Origin: CAZHDI01 sp964531285
GTDB lineage: Bacteria > Pseudomonadota > Alphaproteobacteria > JAJFIK01
Length of the DNA: 64,000 bases
Direction: 5' to 3'
NCBI GenBank assembly: GCA_964531285.1
Contig: CAZHDI010000004.1
Span: 1 to 64,000 of the forward strand
Shown here in pieces: positions 40,081 through 49,887 of this stretch. The position numbers and the translations under genes were made by a program. The stretch's first letter is position 1. Every line of letters starts with the position of its first letter. The notes under the pieces were generated by a model. It saw only the letters and a list, made by a program, of their open reading frames with translations. It ran no database searches and was not told where the DNA came from.

Positions 40081-40428
40081 GAATGAAAAAAAGCCCCTGT
40101 TCCGGAGGCGAAACAGGGGCAAGGGTAGGGGACGAACATGCCGATCTCAAAAAGATCGCGCATCCCCAGCCGTGCAGGTTCGATGCCAGGATCGCCTCGC
40201 CCGTGCCGCCGCCTCCCGGAATACCGCCAGAGCGGTGTCCATGCCGCCCCAGCGCGAGGCAATCCGCGGGGTTTCACCGGACCGTCGGCGGACCAGCCCT
40301 TCAAAAGGGCATACCCGCGCGGTCCCGGATCGGGACCATGCGGGATGGGCCGTGTGTCATAGCGATATGGTGGACACGGAGGCTGACCCGATCTGACGCA
40401 TCCAGACGGATCGCCCGCCGGCGATACG
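40081..40428. other. Region between the gap and the symporter gene
   Basis: 348 bases without a supportable gene. Plus-strand frame is open across much of it but shows no PBP or other recognisable domain. A minus-strand frame reads about 69 codons ending just before the terminator at 40086-40120, with an internal ATG (GGMDTALAVFREAAARA) but no clear start or homology. It is either the 3' untranslated region of the symporter mRNA or a small unrecognised gene. Confidence 0.5.
40086..40120 (-). terminator. Rho-independent terminator, minus strand
   Basis: GCCCCTGTT and AACAGGGGC form a 9-bp stem around a 10-base loop. On the minus strand the stem is followed by seven T (40086-40092). It is a strong signal about 310 bases beyond the symporter stop. 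Confidence 0.8.
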
Positions 40429-41814
40429 TCAGTTCTTCGAGCCGTTGAGCGATGCCTTGGTCAGCGCGAAGACGGTACCCGACAAAAGCAGCAGCGCGAT
40501 CAGATTGGGCAGCGCCATCAGACCGTTCATGACATCCGACAGGGTCCACACCAAACGCAGCTGAAGGGCCGAGCCGAGCAGCACCGCCGCGACCCAGAGC
40601 AGGCGGTACGGCATGATGATGCGCGTGCCGAACAGATAGGCCGCCGCCCGTTCGCCGTAATAGCTCCAGCCCAGAATGGTCGTGAAAGCAAAGAACAGCA
40701 GCCCGATGGTTACGATCCACTGGCCGCCCGCGAGGCCGCCCTCGAAGGCCGCCATGGTCAGGCCCGGACCGTCCTCGACCTGACCGGCAAGCCACACTGC
40801 CATGGTCTCGCTGCCGCCCGCGACCGGTACCTGAACCGTCAGGATCACCAGCGCGGTCATGGTGCACACGATGATGGTATCGATGAAGGTGCCCATCATC
40901 GCCACGGTGCCCTGGCGCACCGGATCGTCGGTCTTGGCGGCGGCATGGGCGATCGCCGCGCTCCCCAAGCCGGATTCGTTGGAGAAAATGCCCCGCGCGA
41001 CGCCGAACTGAACCGCCAGGAGGAAACTGGAGCCGACAAAGCCGCCGGCGGCGGCGGTGCCCGTGAAGGCATCGCTAACGATCAGGCCCAGCGCCCCGGG
41101 AATCGCGGGCGCGTTCATGACCAGAATGATCAGGGCACTGCCGACATAGAGGATCGCCATGAACGGCACGACCCGTTCAGCCACAAACGCGATGCGTTTC
41201 ACGCCGCCGATGATCACGGCGAAGGTCAGGGTCGCAATGATGAGCCCGGTGATCAGCGGTGCGATGCCGAAGCCTTCTTCAACGACCTTGGCCATAGCGT
41301 TGGACTGGGTCATGTTGCCGATGCCGAACGCGGCGATCATCGCGAACAGGGCGAAGGCCGAACCGAGCCAGGCCCAGTTCGGACCCAGCCCGTTCTTGAT
41401 GTAATACATCGGGCCGCCGACATAGCGCCCCTCCGCGTCGGTCTCGCGGTATTTCACGGCCAGCACGGCCTCGGTATATTTGGTCGCCATGCCCACCAGC
41501 GCGGTCATCCACATCCAGAAGATCGCGCCCGGCCCGCCGATCATGATGGCCAGGGCCACGCCGCCGATATTCCCGGTGCCGATGGTGGCCGACAGGGCGG
41601 TGGTCAGCGCCTGGAACGGGGTGATCTCCCCTTCGCCCTTGGCCTCGCTGCGCGAGAAAATCAGGCTGAAGCCCTTGCCGATCCGGCGGATCGGCATGAA
41701 CCGCAGGCCGGCCGACAAATAAATCCCGGTACCGAGCAACAGCGGTATGAGCAGGAAGGGCCCCCAGACAAAGCTGCTGGCCGCCCCCAGAATGGCTTGA
41801 AGCTGGTCCACCAT
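40429..41814 (-). CDS. Sodium:alanine/glycine symporter (AGCS family)
   Basis: Inner-membrane amino acid carrier of 461 residues with about 11 predicted helices. ALSATIGTGNIGGVALAI is the family signature in the substrate site, and GGPMYYIKNGLG and FSNESGLGSAAIAHAAAKT are further AGCS blocks. The ATG at 41814 follows GAGGGGAT. Family members carry alanine, glycine or glutamine with Na+ or H+; the exact substrate cannot be read here. It is a single-gene unit with a distant terminator. Confidence 0.93.
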   Translation of the reverse strand: MVDQLQAILGAASSFVWGPFLLIPLLLGTGIYLSAGLRFMPIRRIGKGFSLIFSRSEAKGEGEITPFQALTTALSATIGTGNIGGVALAIMIGGPGAIFWMWMTALVGMATKYTEAVLAVKYRETDAEGRYVGGPMYYIKNGLGPNWAWLGSAFALFAMIAAFGIGNMTQSNAMAKVVEEGFGIAPLITGLIIATLTFAVIIGGVKRIAFVAERVVPFMAILYVGSALIILVMNAPAIPGALGLIVSDAFTGTAAAGGFVGSSFLLAVQFGVARGIFSNESGLGSAAIAHAAAKTDDPVRQGTVAMMGTFIDTIIVCTMTALVILTVQVPVAGGSETMAVWLAGQVEDGPGLTMAAFEGGLAGGQWIVTIGLLFFAFTTILGWSYYGERAAAYLFGTRIIMPYRLLWVAAVLLGSALQLRLVWTLSDVMNGLMALPNLIALLLLSGTVFALTKASLNGSKN

Positions 41815-41942
41815 GGGCCAAAGATCCCCTCAGGCTGGATGCGCGGCCGCGCCCCGACAGGCCGCAAAATGAGTCGTGCCGCCCGCAGTCTGACGGCGCC
41901 CCGCCGCAATTGCAAACAGCCGGACCGCGGGCGTCGCACGGC

Positions 41943-43103
41943 TCACAGGAAGGTCGGATCGACCTCCTGACCGAACAGGACACGGCCCGCGAGTTCATAG
42001 GTCGAGGGGGCAACCATCATATGCTGGGTCGCGACATGGGCGTCGCGGAACCGCCGCTGGAGCGGCATGGTCAGGAACACCGAGGCGCCGCCACCCAGAT
42101 CGTACATGATGCGGGCCACATCGGCCGAGACCCGGGTCGCGTTGATGGCCGCGAGGCGCAAATCCGCCCGGGTCTCAAGACTCATTGCAGGACGGTTCTG
42201 CGCCTCGTCCCACGCCCGCCCCACCGCATCGAACACATAGGCCCGCGCGCCGCGCCAGGCGGCTTCCGCCTCGGCCATTTTGGTCTGCCCCTGACCCGTC
42301 TGAGCAATGGTCCGGGTACTGCCCTGGCGGCGCTTTTCCGCCGCGAAGCCCTTCAGGGACTCAATCGCGCCCCGCGCATTGCCGAGCGCGACCGCTGCAA
42401 TGCCCAGCGCCAGCAGGCCGAACACCGGGAAGCGGTAGAGCGCGCCATCCGCCGTCGGACGGTCGGTCATGAACGAAAAAGAGCGCCGGTACGGCACCGT
42501 GATGCCCTCAACTTCCATATCGCCGCTGCCGGTCCCGCTCATGCCGACCGCATACCAGGTATCATGCAGGACTGCCTTGTCAGCCGGGAACATCATCAGA
42601 CGCGACGCGGGCGCCCCATTGGGCAGCCGCTCCACCTCGCCGTCGCGGACGACCCGGCACCCGCCCATGAGCCAATGGCAGTTGATGCTGCCGCTTGCCC
42701 ATTGCCAGCGCCCGCTGACCTGATACTCCGCCCCCTGAGGGACCGCCGTGCCGAGAGGCGCGAAGACCCCGCCGGTGATGGTGCCGGGCGGCCCATAGAT
42801 GGCGCGCGCCTCGTCCTCCGGCAAATAGGCCGCGGCCAGCGCACTTGTCGAGGCGATCATCGTGCACCAGCCGGCAGCGCCATCGGCCATGGCGATCCGC
42901 TCCATAGCGGCGAGCGCCTCGGCCGGCGGCAGCTCCAGACCGCCGATCCGCGCCGGGACCAGCATCGCGAACAGACCGCGCCCGGCCAACCCGTGCGCGA
43001 TATCCGCCGGCAGCCGGCGGGCGGCCTCGATCTCCTCTGCACGTCCCTCGATCGTGCTTGCCGCAAGCTCGGCCTCGGCCAGGATCCCACCCGGATTGGT
43101 CAT
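41943..43103 (-). CDS. Acyl-CoA dehydrogenase-fold flavoprotein, probable flavin-dependent monooxygenase
   Basis: 386 residues with the acyl-CoA dehydrogenase fold of the HsaA/HpaB-like group D monooxygenases and DszC-type enzymes. Recognisable parts are ADGAAGWCTMIAST, GGVFAPLGTA, VSGRWQWASGSINCHW and the C-terminal VARIMYDLGGGASVF. The catalytic glutamate of true acyl-CoA dehydrogenases is not evident at its usual site. A flavin reductase partner is expected but not adjacent. ATG 43103 with GGGGAG upstream is used. Substrate is unknown. Confidence 0.75.
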   Translation of the reverse strand: MTNPGGILAEAELAASTIEGRAEEIEAARRLPADIAHGLAGRGLFAMLVPARIGGLELPPAEALAAMERIAMADGAAGWCTMIASTSALAAAYLPEDEARAIYGPPGTITGGVFAPLGTAVPQGAEYQVSGRWQWASGSINCHWLMGGCRVVRDGEVERLPNGAPASRLMMFPADKAVLHDTWYAVGMSGTGSGDMEVEGITVPYRRSFSFMTDRPTADGALYRFPVFGLLALGIAAVALGNARGAIESLKGFAAEKRRQGSTRTIAQTGQGQTKMAEAEAAWRGARAYVFDAVGRAWDEAQNRPAMSLETRADLRLAAINATRVSADVARIMYDLGGGASVFLTMPLQRRFRDAHVATQHMMVAPSTYELAGRVLFGQEVDPTFL

Positions 43104-43432
43104 TCGCCGCTCCCCTTCGATTTGGCTTGGTTCGTGATCGCTCAAGGACACCGAATCAGACCGCATGCGTCAAATCACAGACCGTCGCAGCCGGTGACGG
43201 GCCGTCAGCGCGCCCTTGAGACCGCTGATTTGCCGGACCTTACCGCTGTTTCAGACCAATCCTGGCATAAAGAGCTTGATTTTCCGGGCGCATCGGGCTG
43301 CAAAGCACTCTGACCACGGGAAGCCGGACCGGGCATTGGGCGCGGGCTGGCCGGTCGAACGCCAGCGCGGCCGTTTCCACGGCCCCAATCGTCGATGTCG
43401 AGACCGTCCGCGCGCCAATCGGAGATCAAGCC
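43104..43432. other. Divergent intergenic region before the RTX locus
   Basis: 329 bases between the monooxygenase (minus) and the first RTX gene (plus), which must hold both promoters. I find no -35/-10 pair I would defend. CTGGCATAAAGAGCTTGAT near 43263 resembles a sigma-54 site, but its GG to TTG spacing is two bases too long. CGGAGA before ATG 43433 is the RTX ribosome-binding site. Confidence 0.5.
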
Positions 43433-44993
43433 ATGCCAAACGTCGATTATTTGGAAGCCTTCGACATCTTTACGCTCGATGACGATTTCTTCGGTGACCT
43501 TCAGGCGCCGCTGATTATGGGCAACTCGGTCACCCTGAGCTTCACCGACACGGTGGCGACCTTCATCATATCCGGCAGCGATTTCGACATTGTGCTGATC
43601 GACGAGGATGTCGAGGTGAATGGCGGGATCGTCGAGACCGTCGAGTTCCGCCTCGACGGCATGAACACGACCCTTCTGGTTTCCAAGCTAAACATTCCGC
43701 TCGAAGATCTGGCCAAGATCATCGAGAAAGGCGATGTTGAGAAGTTCTTCCGGGAAATCTTCGATGGCGACCTGACGATCACGGGCAGCACGGGCAGCGA
43801 CGGCATTGTCGGCCTTAAAGGCAATGACGACATCACCCCGGACCTGGGCAATGATGCGGTGGAAGCCGGCGGCGGCACCGACACGGCCATCTTTGCCGGT
43901 ATTCAGATGGATTATAATGTTTCGGTCGACAAGAAGATGACGACCGTGACCGATCTGAACAACGGGGACGGCGACGAAGGCACCAATATCTTCTTCGATA
44001 TCGAATTCGTTCAGTTTGCGGATGTTCTTTATAACATCAAGGACGAAGTATCCTATCCGCTCGGCACCAATCTGGCCGACATTCTCAACGGCAGCGATGA
44101 GGATGACATCATCAACGGCCTGGGCGGCAGCGATACGATCAATGGCGGCCTGGGCAAGGACACGCTGNNNNNNNNNNNNNNNNNNNNNNNNNNNNNNNNN
44201 NNNNNNNNNNNNNNNNNNNNNNNNNNNNNNNNNNNNNNNNNNNNNNNNNNNNNNNNNNNNNNNNNNNACCGGGAATGCCGGCGAGAACAAGATCGACGGC
44301 GCCGGCGGCAATGACACGATCATGGCCGGCGCGGGTGATGATAAGGCCAAGGGCGGCGACGGCGATGACTTTGTCTTCGGCGAGGCCGGCGACGACAAGC
44401 TCGACGGCGGTGACGGCAACGACGAACTCGATGGCGGCGAAGGCGATGACGACATCAAGGCCGGCGACGGCGATGATTTCGTCGATGCCTGGGTCGGCGA
44501 TGACAAGGCCGATGGCGGCGACGGCAATGACGAGCTGCTCGGCTATGACGGCAATGACGAACTCGACGGCGGCAAGGGCGACGATAGCCTGTTCGGCGAA
44601 GACGATAATGACATCCTCGATGGCGGCGACGGCAACGACTTCCTGAGCGGCGATGCCGGCAATGACGAGTTGGACGGCGGCAAGGGCGAAGACGAGCTTG
44701 ATGGCGGCCTGGGCACCGATGTGATGACCGGCGGCAAGGATGCAGATACCTTCTTCTTTGACGCGATCGACGCCGCCGATCAGGACACCATCACCGACTT
44801 CGAAATCGGCCTGGACAAGATTGACCTCGCCGATAGCGGCTTCCTCAACTTCAACCAGGTGCTGGCTGCCAGCGCCCAGGTGGACAAGGACGTGGTCATT
44901 ACAGCCGCGAACAATGCGACCCTGGCCCTGCAGGACGTCGACCTGGACGACCTCAGCGCGGCCGATTTCGTGTTCCCGCTTATTCTGATCTGA
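43433..44993 (+). CDS. RTX calcium-binding protein 1 (interrupted by gap)
   Basis: Predicted type I secretion substrate. No signal peptide. An N-terminal region of about 110 residues opens with FDIFT and contains [16 protein letters not shown] DxNxxDGxEG...FADVLYN module follows, then RTX nonapeptides (GGxGxDxLx) on both sides of the gap, very rich in Asp and Gly. The hydrophobic C-terminus ending [14 protein letters not shown] is the probable secretion signal. The two sides are in different frames only because the 100-N gap length is arbitrary. A terminator follows the stop, and a paralogue lies next downstream. Confidence 0.85.
44168..44267. other. Assembly gap, 100 N, in RTX repeats
   Basis: Exactly 100 N inside the calcium-binding repeats, a region short reads often fail to assemble. 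The number of missing repeats is unknown. Confidence 0.99.
44268..44735 (+). repeat. RTX nonapeptide-coding repeats
   Basis: Imperfect 27-base units encoding [13 protein letters not shown] nonapeptides occur about 15 or more times in tandem. GATGAC/GACGGC codons dominate. Each pair of units is expected to bind Ca2+ in a parallel beta roll after export. Confidence 0.85.
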
Positions 44994-45021
44994 CGGCTGT
45001 TAAAGCTACACAAAACGGAAA

Positions 45022-45050
45022 AGGCCCGGCCCCGCGCCGGGCCTTTTTTC
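45022..45050 (+). terminator. Rho-independent terminator after RTX gene 1
   Basis: AAGGCCCGGC (45022-45031) and GCCGGGCCTT (45037-45046) form a 10-bp stem with a 5-base loop and a T tract to 45050. It separates the first RTX gene from the second. Confidence 0.92.
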
Positions 45051-45125
45051 TCTGTCCGGATGGTCACTTGCCCTCTCCGGAACCGGACGGTTGCATGACC
45101 CGAGCATCAACGGGGAGAGCAGCCC

Positions 45126-46385
45126 ATGGCCCAGATGATCCACGCCCAAGGCTTCGACATCTTCACTTTCAACGGCGACCTGCTGACCGGGCCCGTGAGC
45201 GTTGCCGCCAATGCCGTGTCGGCGAATGTTCTGTACACGCTGATCTTTGCCGAATTCGATCTTCTGGGATCCGGCTTCGATGTGCCGTTCGATAAACCGT
45301 CCAAAGCCGATGGAACCGTGGAGACGGTGCTGTTCTCGCTCGACGGCATGAATGTCAGCTTCAGCCTCGACGGGATCGAGGCGGATCTCGGCAAGGTCAT
45401 CAAGGCCCTTGAGAAAGGCAAGCCGGACAAGCTGGTGAAAACCTTCTTCGCCGGCGACGACATATTCTTCGGCAGCGGCGGCAATGACGGCTTCGACGGG
45501 CAGAAGGGCGAGGATACGGTCGTCTATCAGGGCCTGTTCGCGGATTTCGTGATCGAGCAGGAGAAAAAGACCGTCACGGTGTTCGATCTGAATGCCGATG
45601 ACGGCTCGGAAGGCGTCGACCGCATGGAGGGAATCGAATTCATCCGCTTCGCCGATGTTCTGTACAATGTCGATGAGGAGACGGTCTCGCCGCTGGGCAC
45701 GGAGGGTAACGACACCCTGACCGGCGACGGCGATGACAATGAGATCCTGGGCCTTGGCGGCGATGACATTATCAATGGCGGCGGCGGCAACGACCTTCTC
45801 GATGGCGGCGCGGGGCGCGATACGCTGGACGGCGGCGCAGGCAAGGATACCCTGATCGGCGGCGATGGCGACGATGTGTTCTTCGTCACCAAGGGCGACA
45901 AGGTCATCGAGACCGAGACGGGCGGCATTGACGGCATCGTCAGCGCGGAGAGCATCAAGCTCGGCGATACGGTGGAGAACGCGGTCCTGATCGGGTCTGA
46001 GAGCGAGAAGATCCGCGGCAACGATGGTGCCAATACGCTCACCGGCAATGCCGGCGACAACAAGATCCAAGGCCGGGACGGCGCGGATATCCTGGATGGC
46101 GGCGATGGTGAGGACCTGCTCGATGGCGGCGACGGCGCCGATACTTTCGTGTTTGCCGCCCTGGGCACCGGGGACCGGGATACGATCAAGGACTTCGAGG
46201 ACGGTGTCGATGCCATCGATGTGTCCGCCCTGGGCATCGCGGATTTCGAGATGCTGTCGGCCCTGCTGACGAGCGACGGCAAGGATACGCTCCTGACGGC
46301 GGCGAACGGCGCGGTGCTGGAGATTGCCAAGACCGAACTCGGCCTGCTCGATGCCGGGGATTTTGTGTTCGCCTCACTGGTGTGA
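45126..46385 (+). CDS. RTX calcium-binding protein 2
   Basis: 419-residue paralogue of the preceding gene. It shares the FDIFT start, the DGTVETVLFSLDGMN block and the EGIEFIRFADVLYN module. RTX repeats occur in two blocks (about 197-255 and 300-340), separated by a spacer (VIETETGGIDGIVSAESIKL) that resembles RTX-adhesin spacers. The C-terminus ends AGDFVFASLV, like the first protein, and is probably the T1SS signal. GGGGAGAG before the ATG supports the start. No enzymatic domain is seen, so it may be a surface or matrix protein. Confidence 0.87.
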   Translation: MAQMIHAQGFDIFTFNGDLLTGPVSVAANAVSANVLYTLIFAEFDLLGSGFDVPFDKPSKADGTVETVLFSLDGMNVSFSLDGIEADLGKVIKALEKGKPDKLVKTFFAGDDIFFGSGGNDGFDGQKGEDTVVYQGLFADFVIEQEKKTVTVFDLNADDGSEGVDRMEGIEFIRFADVLYNVDEETVSPLGTEGNDTLTGDGDDNEILGLGGDDIINGGGGNDLLDGGAGRDTLDGGAGKDTLIGGDGDDVFFVTKGDKVIETETGGIDGIVSAESIKLGDTVENAVLIGSESEKIRGNDGANTLTGNAGDNKIQGRDGADILDGGDGEDLLDGGDGADTFVFAALGTGDRDTIKDFEDGVDAIDVSALGIADFEMLSALLTSDGKDTLLTAANGAVLEIAKTELGLLDAGDFVFASLV

Positions 46386-46500
46386 GGCCTACCCCCTTTG
46401 CACCGGCTTTTCTCCCCATCACAAAGTGCCGCCGGGCCAGATCCACGGTGTCCAACCGGGCGTTGGCCGGGTTATCCTGTTTTGGGACAGGCGTTGAGTG

Positions 46501-49500
46501 ATGGCAGGGGACCCCATGGCGCAGACAGACAGCCGGCTTCATCCGATGCTGGCGGCGGCAGCCGCCGACCGTGCACCGATCCGGACCAGCGAAACCGGCC
46601 TGGTGATGTATGTGGCGCCGACGGTCGTCATCGCCGGCGATCAGCCGGACATATCGCCGGACGCAACGCTCAGCTATGTCGCGATCGATGTGCTGACGGA
46701 CGCAGGCGCGGGCGCGGCCGTGCTGGACACGCTGACCGCCTTGGGCCTTGAGTCCGGCGGAACCGCGGGGCGGGTCGTCTCAGGCCTGATGCCCATCGAT
46801 GCGATCGCGGCGTTGGAGACAGTGGACGGTCTTGTCTATGCGCAGCCCGTAATGGGGACGACCTTCACCGGATCGCGCACCAGCCAGGGCGACCGGTCGA
46901 TGAACGCGGATCTGGCGCGCTCGATCACCGGCCTCGACGGCAGCGGCGTGACCGTCGGCATGCTTTCGGACAGTTTCGATACGCTGAACGGTGCGGCGCA
47001 GGATGTGGCGACCGGCGACCTGCCGGCTGATTTTCGCGTCATCGACGAATCCCCCACGCGGGCCAGCGACGAGGGCCGCGCGTTGGCTCAGGTCGTTCAC
47101 GACATTGCGCCGGGCGCCGATATTCTGTTCGCGACCGCCTTCACCGGCCGGGCGAACTACGCCAACAATATCCGCGATCTGGCGGATGCGGGCGCCGACG
47201 TCATCTTCGACGACGTGTCCTATCTCAATGAGCCGTTTTTCCAGGACGGTATTCTGGCCCAGGCGGTCGATGATGTGACCGCCCAGGGGGCCGTTTATCT
47301 TTCCTCCGCGGGCAATCAGGGCCGGGCGTCCTACGAGGCGGCATTCCGCGACAGCGGCCTGATGATCGATGCCTCACCCAATGCATCGGCCATCGCCCAT
47401 GACTGGGACCCCGGCCCCGGCGTCGATCCGGTCCTCGACTTCACCCTGGCCGGCGGCGACAGCCTGTTCGTTTCCTTTCAGTGGAACGAACCCTTCGCGA
47501 GCGCGTCGGATGCGAGCCCCGGTTCGGCCAGCGATCTCGATATCTATCTCGTCGATCCGGACACCCTCCTGCCGGTGCGCGACAGCGACGGCCTGATCTT
47601 CGGCGGCCTGGCCTCGAATATCGGCGGGGATCCGGTCGAATTCTTCCGCATCGAGAACAATACGGGCCAGCCGCGCGATCTGGGCCTGGTGATCGAGAAC
47701 GCCGCCGGCCCCGATCCGGACTTCATGAAAATCGTGTTCTTCGACAGCCGGTCGTTTGTCGAAGAGAAGAGTCCGGAATATTTTGCCGAGTTCATCAATC
47801 CGGCCATCGTGGGCCACACGGCGGCGACAGGCACGATCGCGGTCGGCGCATCGGCCTATTTCAACACGCCCGCCTTCGGGACCGATCCCGCCGTCATCAA
47901 CGATTATTCCAGCACCGGCCCGACCCGGATCCTGCGCGATATCGACGGCGCGCTCCTGCCGGAGCCCGAGATCCGGGACCGTCCCGACATCACGGCCCCC
48001 GACGGGATCGACACGACCTTTTTCGGTCAGGATTTCGATAATGACGGCATTCCGAATTTCTTCGGCACCTCGGCGGCCGTCCCCCATGCCGCGGGCGTTG
48101 TGGCGCTCATGCTCGAGGCCGACCCGACCCTGACGACCGAGGAGATCCGTTTGATCCTGCGCGAGACCGCGCTCGATATGGGCGCGCCGGGTTATGACGG
48201 GGTTACCGGCGGCGGGCTGGTCCAGGCCGACGCAGCCCTGCTCGCGGTTCTGTCCGATGACACTGCGCGCCCCGTTGCCCGCGACGATACGTTCCGGGTG
48301 AGCGAGGACGATCTCCTGGCGGGGTCCGTCTTCACCGATAATGGGGCGGGTCCGGACGAAACCGAAGACGGCTCGGCCTTCACGGTGTCGTCCGTCAACG
48401 GTCTGAGCACGAATGTGGGTGAGACGCTCACGCTCGACTCCGGCGCGCTGGTGACCCTGTCCGCCGACGGTCAGATTTCCTATGCGCCGGGTGAAGCCGC
48501 CAATGCTCTGGCGCCGGACGAGACCGCGACCGACACCATCACCTACACGATCCGCGCCGACGGCTCGGCGACGGACAGCGCCGCCGCCATTGTGACGGTG
48601 ATCGTTGACGGCGTGAACGACGCGCCGGTGGCCGCCCCCGACATGCTGCTCGCGCTCGAAACCGTCCCGCTCGTGGCCAATCTTTATGACGATAACGGCG
48701 CGGGCCCCGATATCGACCCGGAAGACGGCGGTTTCGAACTTGTCTCCTATGAGCTGGTCGGTGAGAGCCTTGCCGATGCCGATCCCATCGGACCGGTCCC
48801 GCCGGGTACGGAGCAGGTGACCGCTTTCGGCGGTACGATCAGCGTCAATCTCGACGGTACGCTGATTTATATCGCGGACCCGGCCCGGCTGGGCCTATCG
48901 TCGGGCGAGAGCATCACCGAACGCATCGCCTATACCATCGCGGATGGGTTCGGTGCCGAAAGCACCGCCACGGCAACGATCACCGTTCAGGGCACGGATA
49001 TAACTCTCTCGATCCTCGCTGAAACGGCCGAGGTCACCGAGGGCGACGTTACCGACGTGACCGCACGGTTCCTGATCGAACGCGATGGCGGTCTCAATGA
49101 TGAAATCGAAGTCGATTACACGGTGACCGGCACGGGGCCGAATCCAGCGGATGCGGAAGACTTCGTCGGCGCCAGTCTGCCGTCCGGCACGCTGACCTTC
49201 ATGCCGGGCGATACCGCCCTCACCCTGGATGTCGATATCGCGGGCGACACCGACCGGGAGGCGGACGAAACCTTCGTTGTGACCCTGAGCGATCCGCGCG
49301 GCGGCAGCGACGATGTGGTGCTCGACATGGCCAGCGCCAGCGTGATTATCCGCGACACCGATCTGGCCTTTACCCTTTTGGGCTCAAACCGCGGCGAAAA
49401 GCTTAAAGGCGGGTTTGGGCGCGATGTGATCGGCGGGGAAGGCGGCAATGATGTTCTCAAGGGCAAGGCCGGGGACGATATTCTGTTCGGCGGCGACGGC

Positions 49501-49869
49501 AACGATAAGGTCGACGGCGAAGAAGGCAATGACATGCTGTTCGGCGAGGCGGGCAATGACCGCGTCCGGGGCGATGACGGCGATGACTGGCTCGACGGCG
49601 GCACCGGCAATGACGATCTGCGCGGCCGGGGCGGCGCGGATGTCTTCGTCTTCGCCCCCGGCTACGGCACCGACACGATCGACGATTTCGGCGACGGGGC
49701 GGACCGGATCGACCTTACCGGATTTGCCGGCCTGTCAGCCGAGGACTTCTTCACCCGCGCCGGACAACAGGGCCGGGATGTGGTCTTCACGGCCGACACC
49801 GGCGACCGCCTGATCATCGAGAAGGTGCAACTCGCCAGTTTGGATGCGGACGATCTGATCGTTGGATAA
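46501..49869 (+). CDS. RTX-type subtilisin-like (S8/S53-like) protease
   Basis: 1122-residue secreted protease without signal peptide. The peptidase domain (about 130-600) has D157 in VGMLSDSFD, the oxyanion N272 in SSAGNQG and nucleophile S524 in FFGTSAAVPHAAG. Where S8 enzymes have His-Gly-Thr it reads DEGRALAQVVHDIAPGA, with E191 in the His position and H200 nine residues on. Then come two cadherin/VCBS-like modules (about 600-830), a Calx-beta domain (about 835-950), RTX repeats (about 960-1040) and a C-terminal signal like its neighbours. ATG 46501 is used; ATG 46516 is possible. Confidence 0.88.
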   Translation: MAGDPMAQTDSRLHPMLAAAAADRAPIRTSETGLVMYVAPTVVIAGDQPDISPDATLSYVAIDVLTDAGAGAAVLDTLTALGLESGGTAGRVVSGLMPIDAIAALETVDGLVYAQPVMGTTFTGSRTSQGDRSMNADLARSITGLDGSGVTVGMLSDSFDTLNGAAQDVATGDLPADFRVIDESPTRASDEGRALAQVVHDIAPGADILFATAFTGRANYANNIRDLADAGADVIFDDVSYLNEPFFQDGILAQAVDDVTAQGAVYLSSAGNQGRASYEAAFRDSGLMIDASPNASAIAHDWDPGPGVDPVLDFTLAGGDSLFVSFQWNEPFASASDASPGSASDLDIYLVDPDTLLPVRDSDGLIFGGLASNIGGDPVEFFRIENNTGQPRDLGLVIENAAGPDPDFMKIVFFDSRSFVEEKSPEYFAEFINPAIVGHTAATGTIAVGASAYFNTPAFGTDPAVINDYSSTGPTRILRDIDGALLPEPEIRDRPDITAPDGIDTTFFGQDFDNDGIPNFFGTSAAVPHAAGVVALMLEADPTLTTEEIRLILRETALDMGAPGYDGVTGGGLVQADAALLAVLSDDTARPVARDDTFRVSEDDLLAGSVFTDNGAGPDETEDGSAFTVSSVNGLSTNVGETLTLDSGALVTLSADGQISYAPGEAANALAPDETATDTITYTIRADGSATDSAAAIVTVIVDGVNDAPVAAPDMLLALETVPLVANLYDDNGAGPDIDPEDGGFELVSYELVGESLADADPIGPVPPGTEQVTAFGGTISVNLDGTLIYIADPARLGLSSGESITERIAYTIADGFGAESTATATITVQGTDITLSILAETAEVTEGDVTDVTARFLIERDGGLNDEIEVDYTVTGTGPNPADAEDFVGASLPSGTLTFMPGDTALTLDVDIAGDTDREADETFVVTLSDPRGGSDDVVLDMASASVIIRDTDLAFTLLGSNRGEKLKGGFGRDVIGGEGGNDVLKGKAGDDILFGGDGNDKVDGEEGNDMLFGEAGNDRVRGDDGDDWLDGGTGNDDLRGRGGADVFVFAPGYGTDTIDDFGDGADRIDLTGFAGLSAEDFFTRAGQQGRDVVFTADTGDRLIIEKVQLASLDADDLIVG

Positions 49870-49887
49870 GAACGGGGAGCAAGGGGC

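Noticed and set aside
40081..40396. Open plus-strand frame after the gap as the end of pbpC
   Set aside because: The translation shows no penicillin-binding protein C-terminal domain and includes the minus-strand terminator.
43262..43282. Sigma-54-like sequence upstream of RTX gene 1
   Set aside because: The GG and TTG elements are two bases too far apart, and the second GC is missing.
44268..44735. Regular repeats resembling a CRISPR array
   Set aside because: The repeats are in-frame coding units of 27 bases for RTX nonapeptides, with no unique spacers.
43433..44993. Frame change in the middle of RTX gene 1
   Set aside because: The change coincides with a 100-N gap of arbitrary length, so it is not evidence of a frameshift or two genes.
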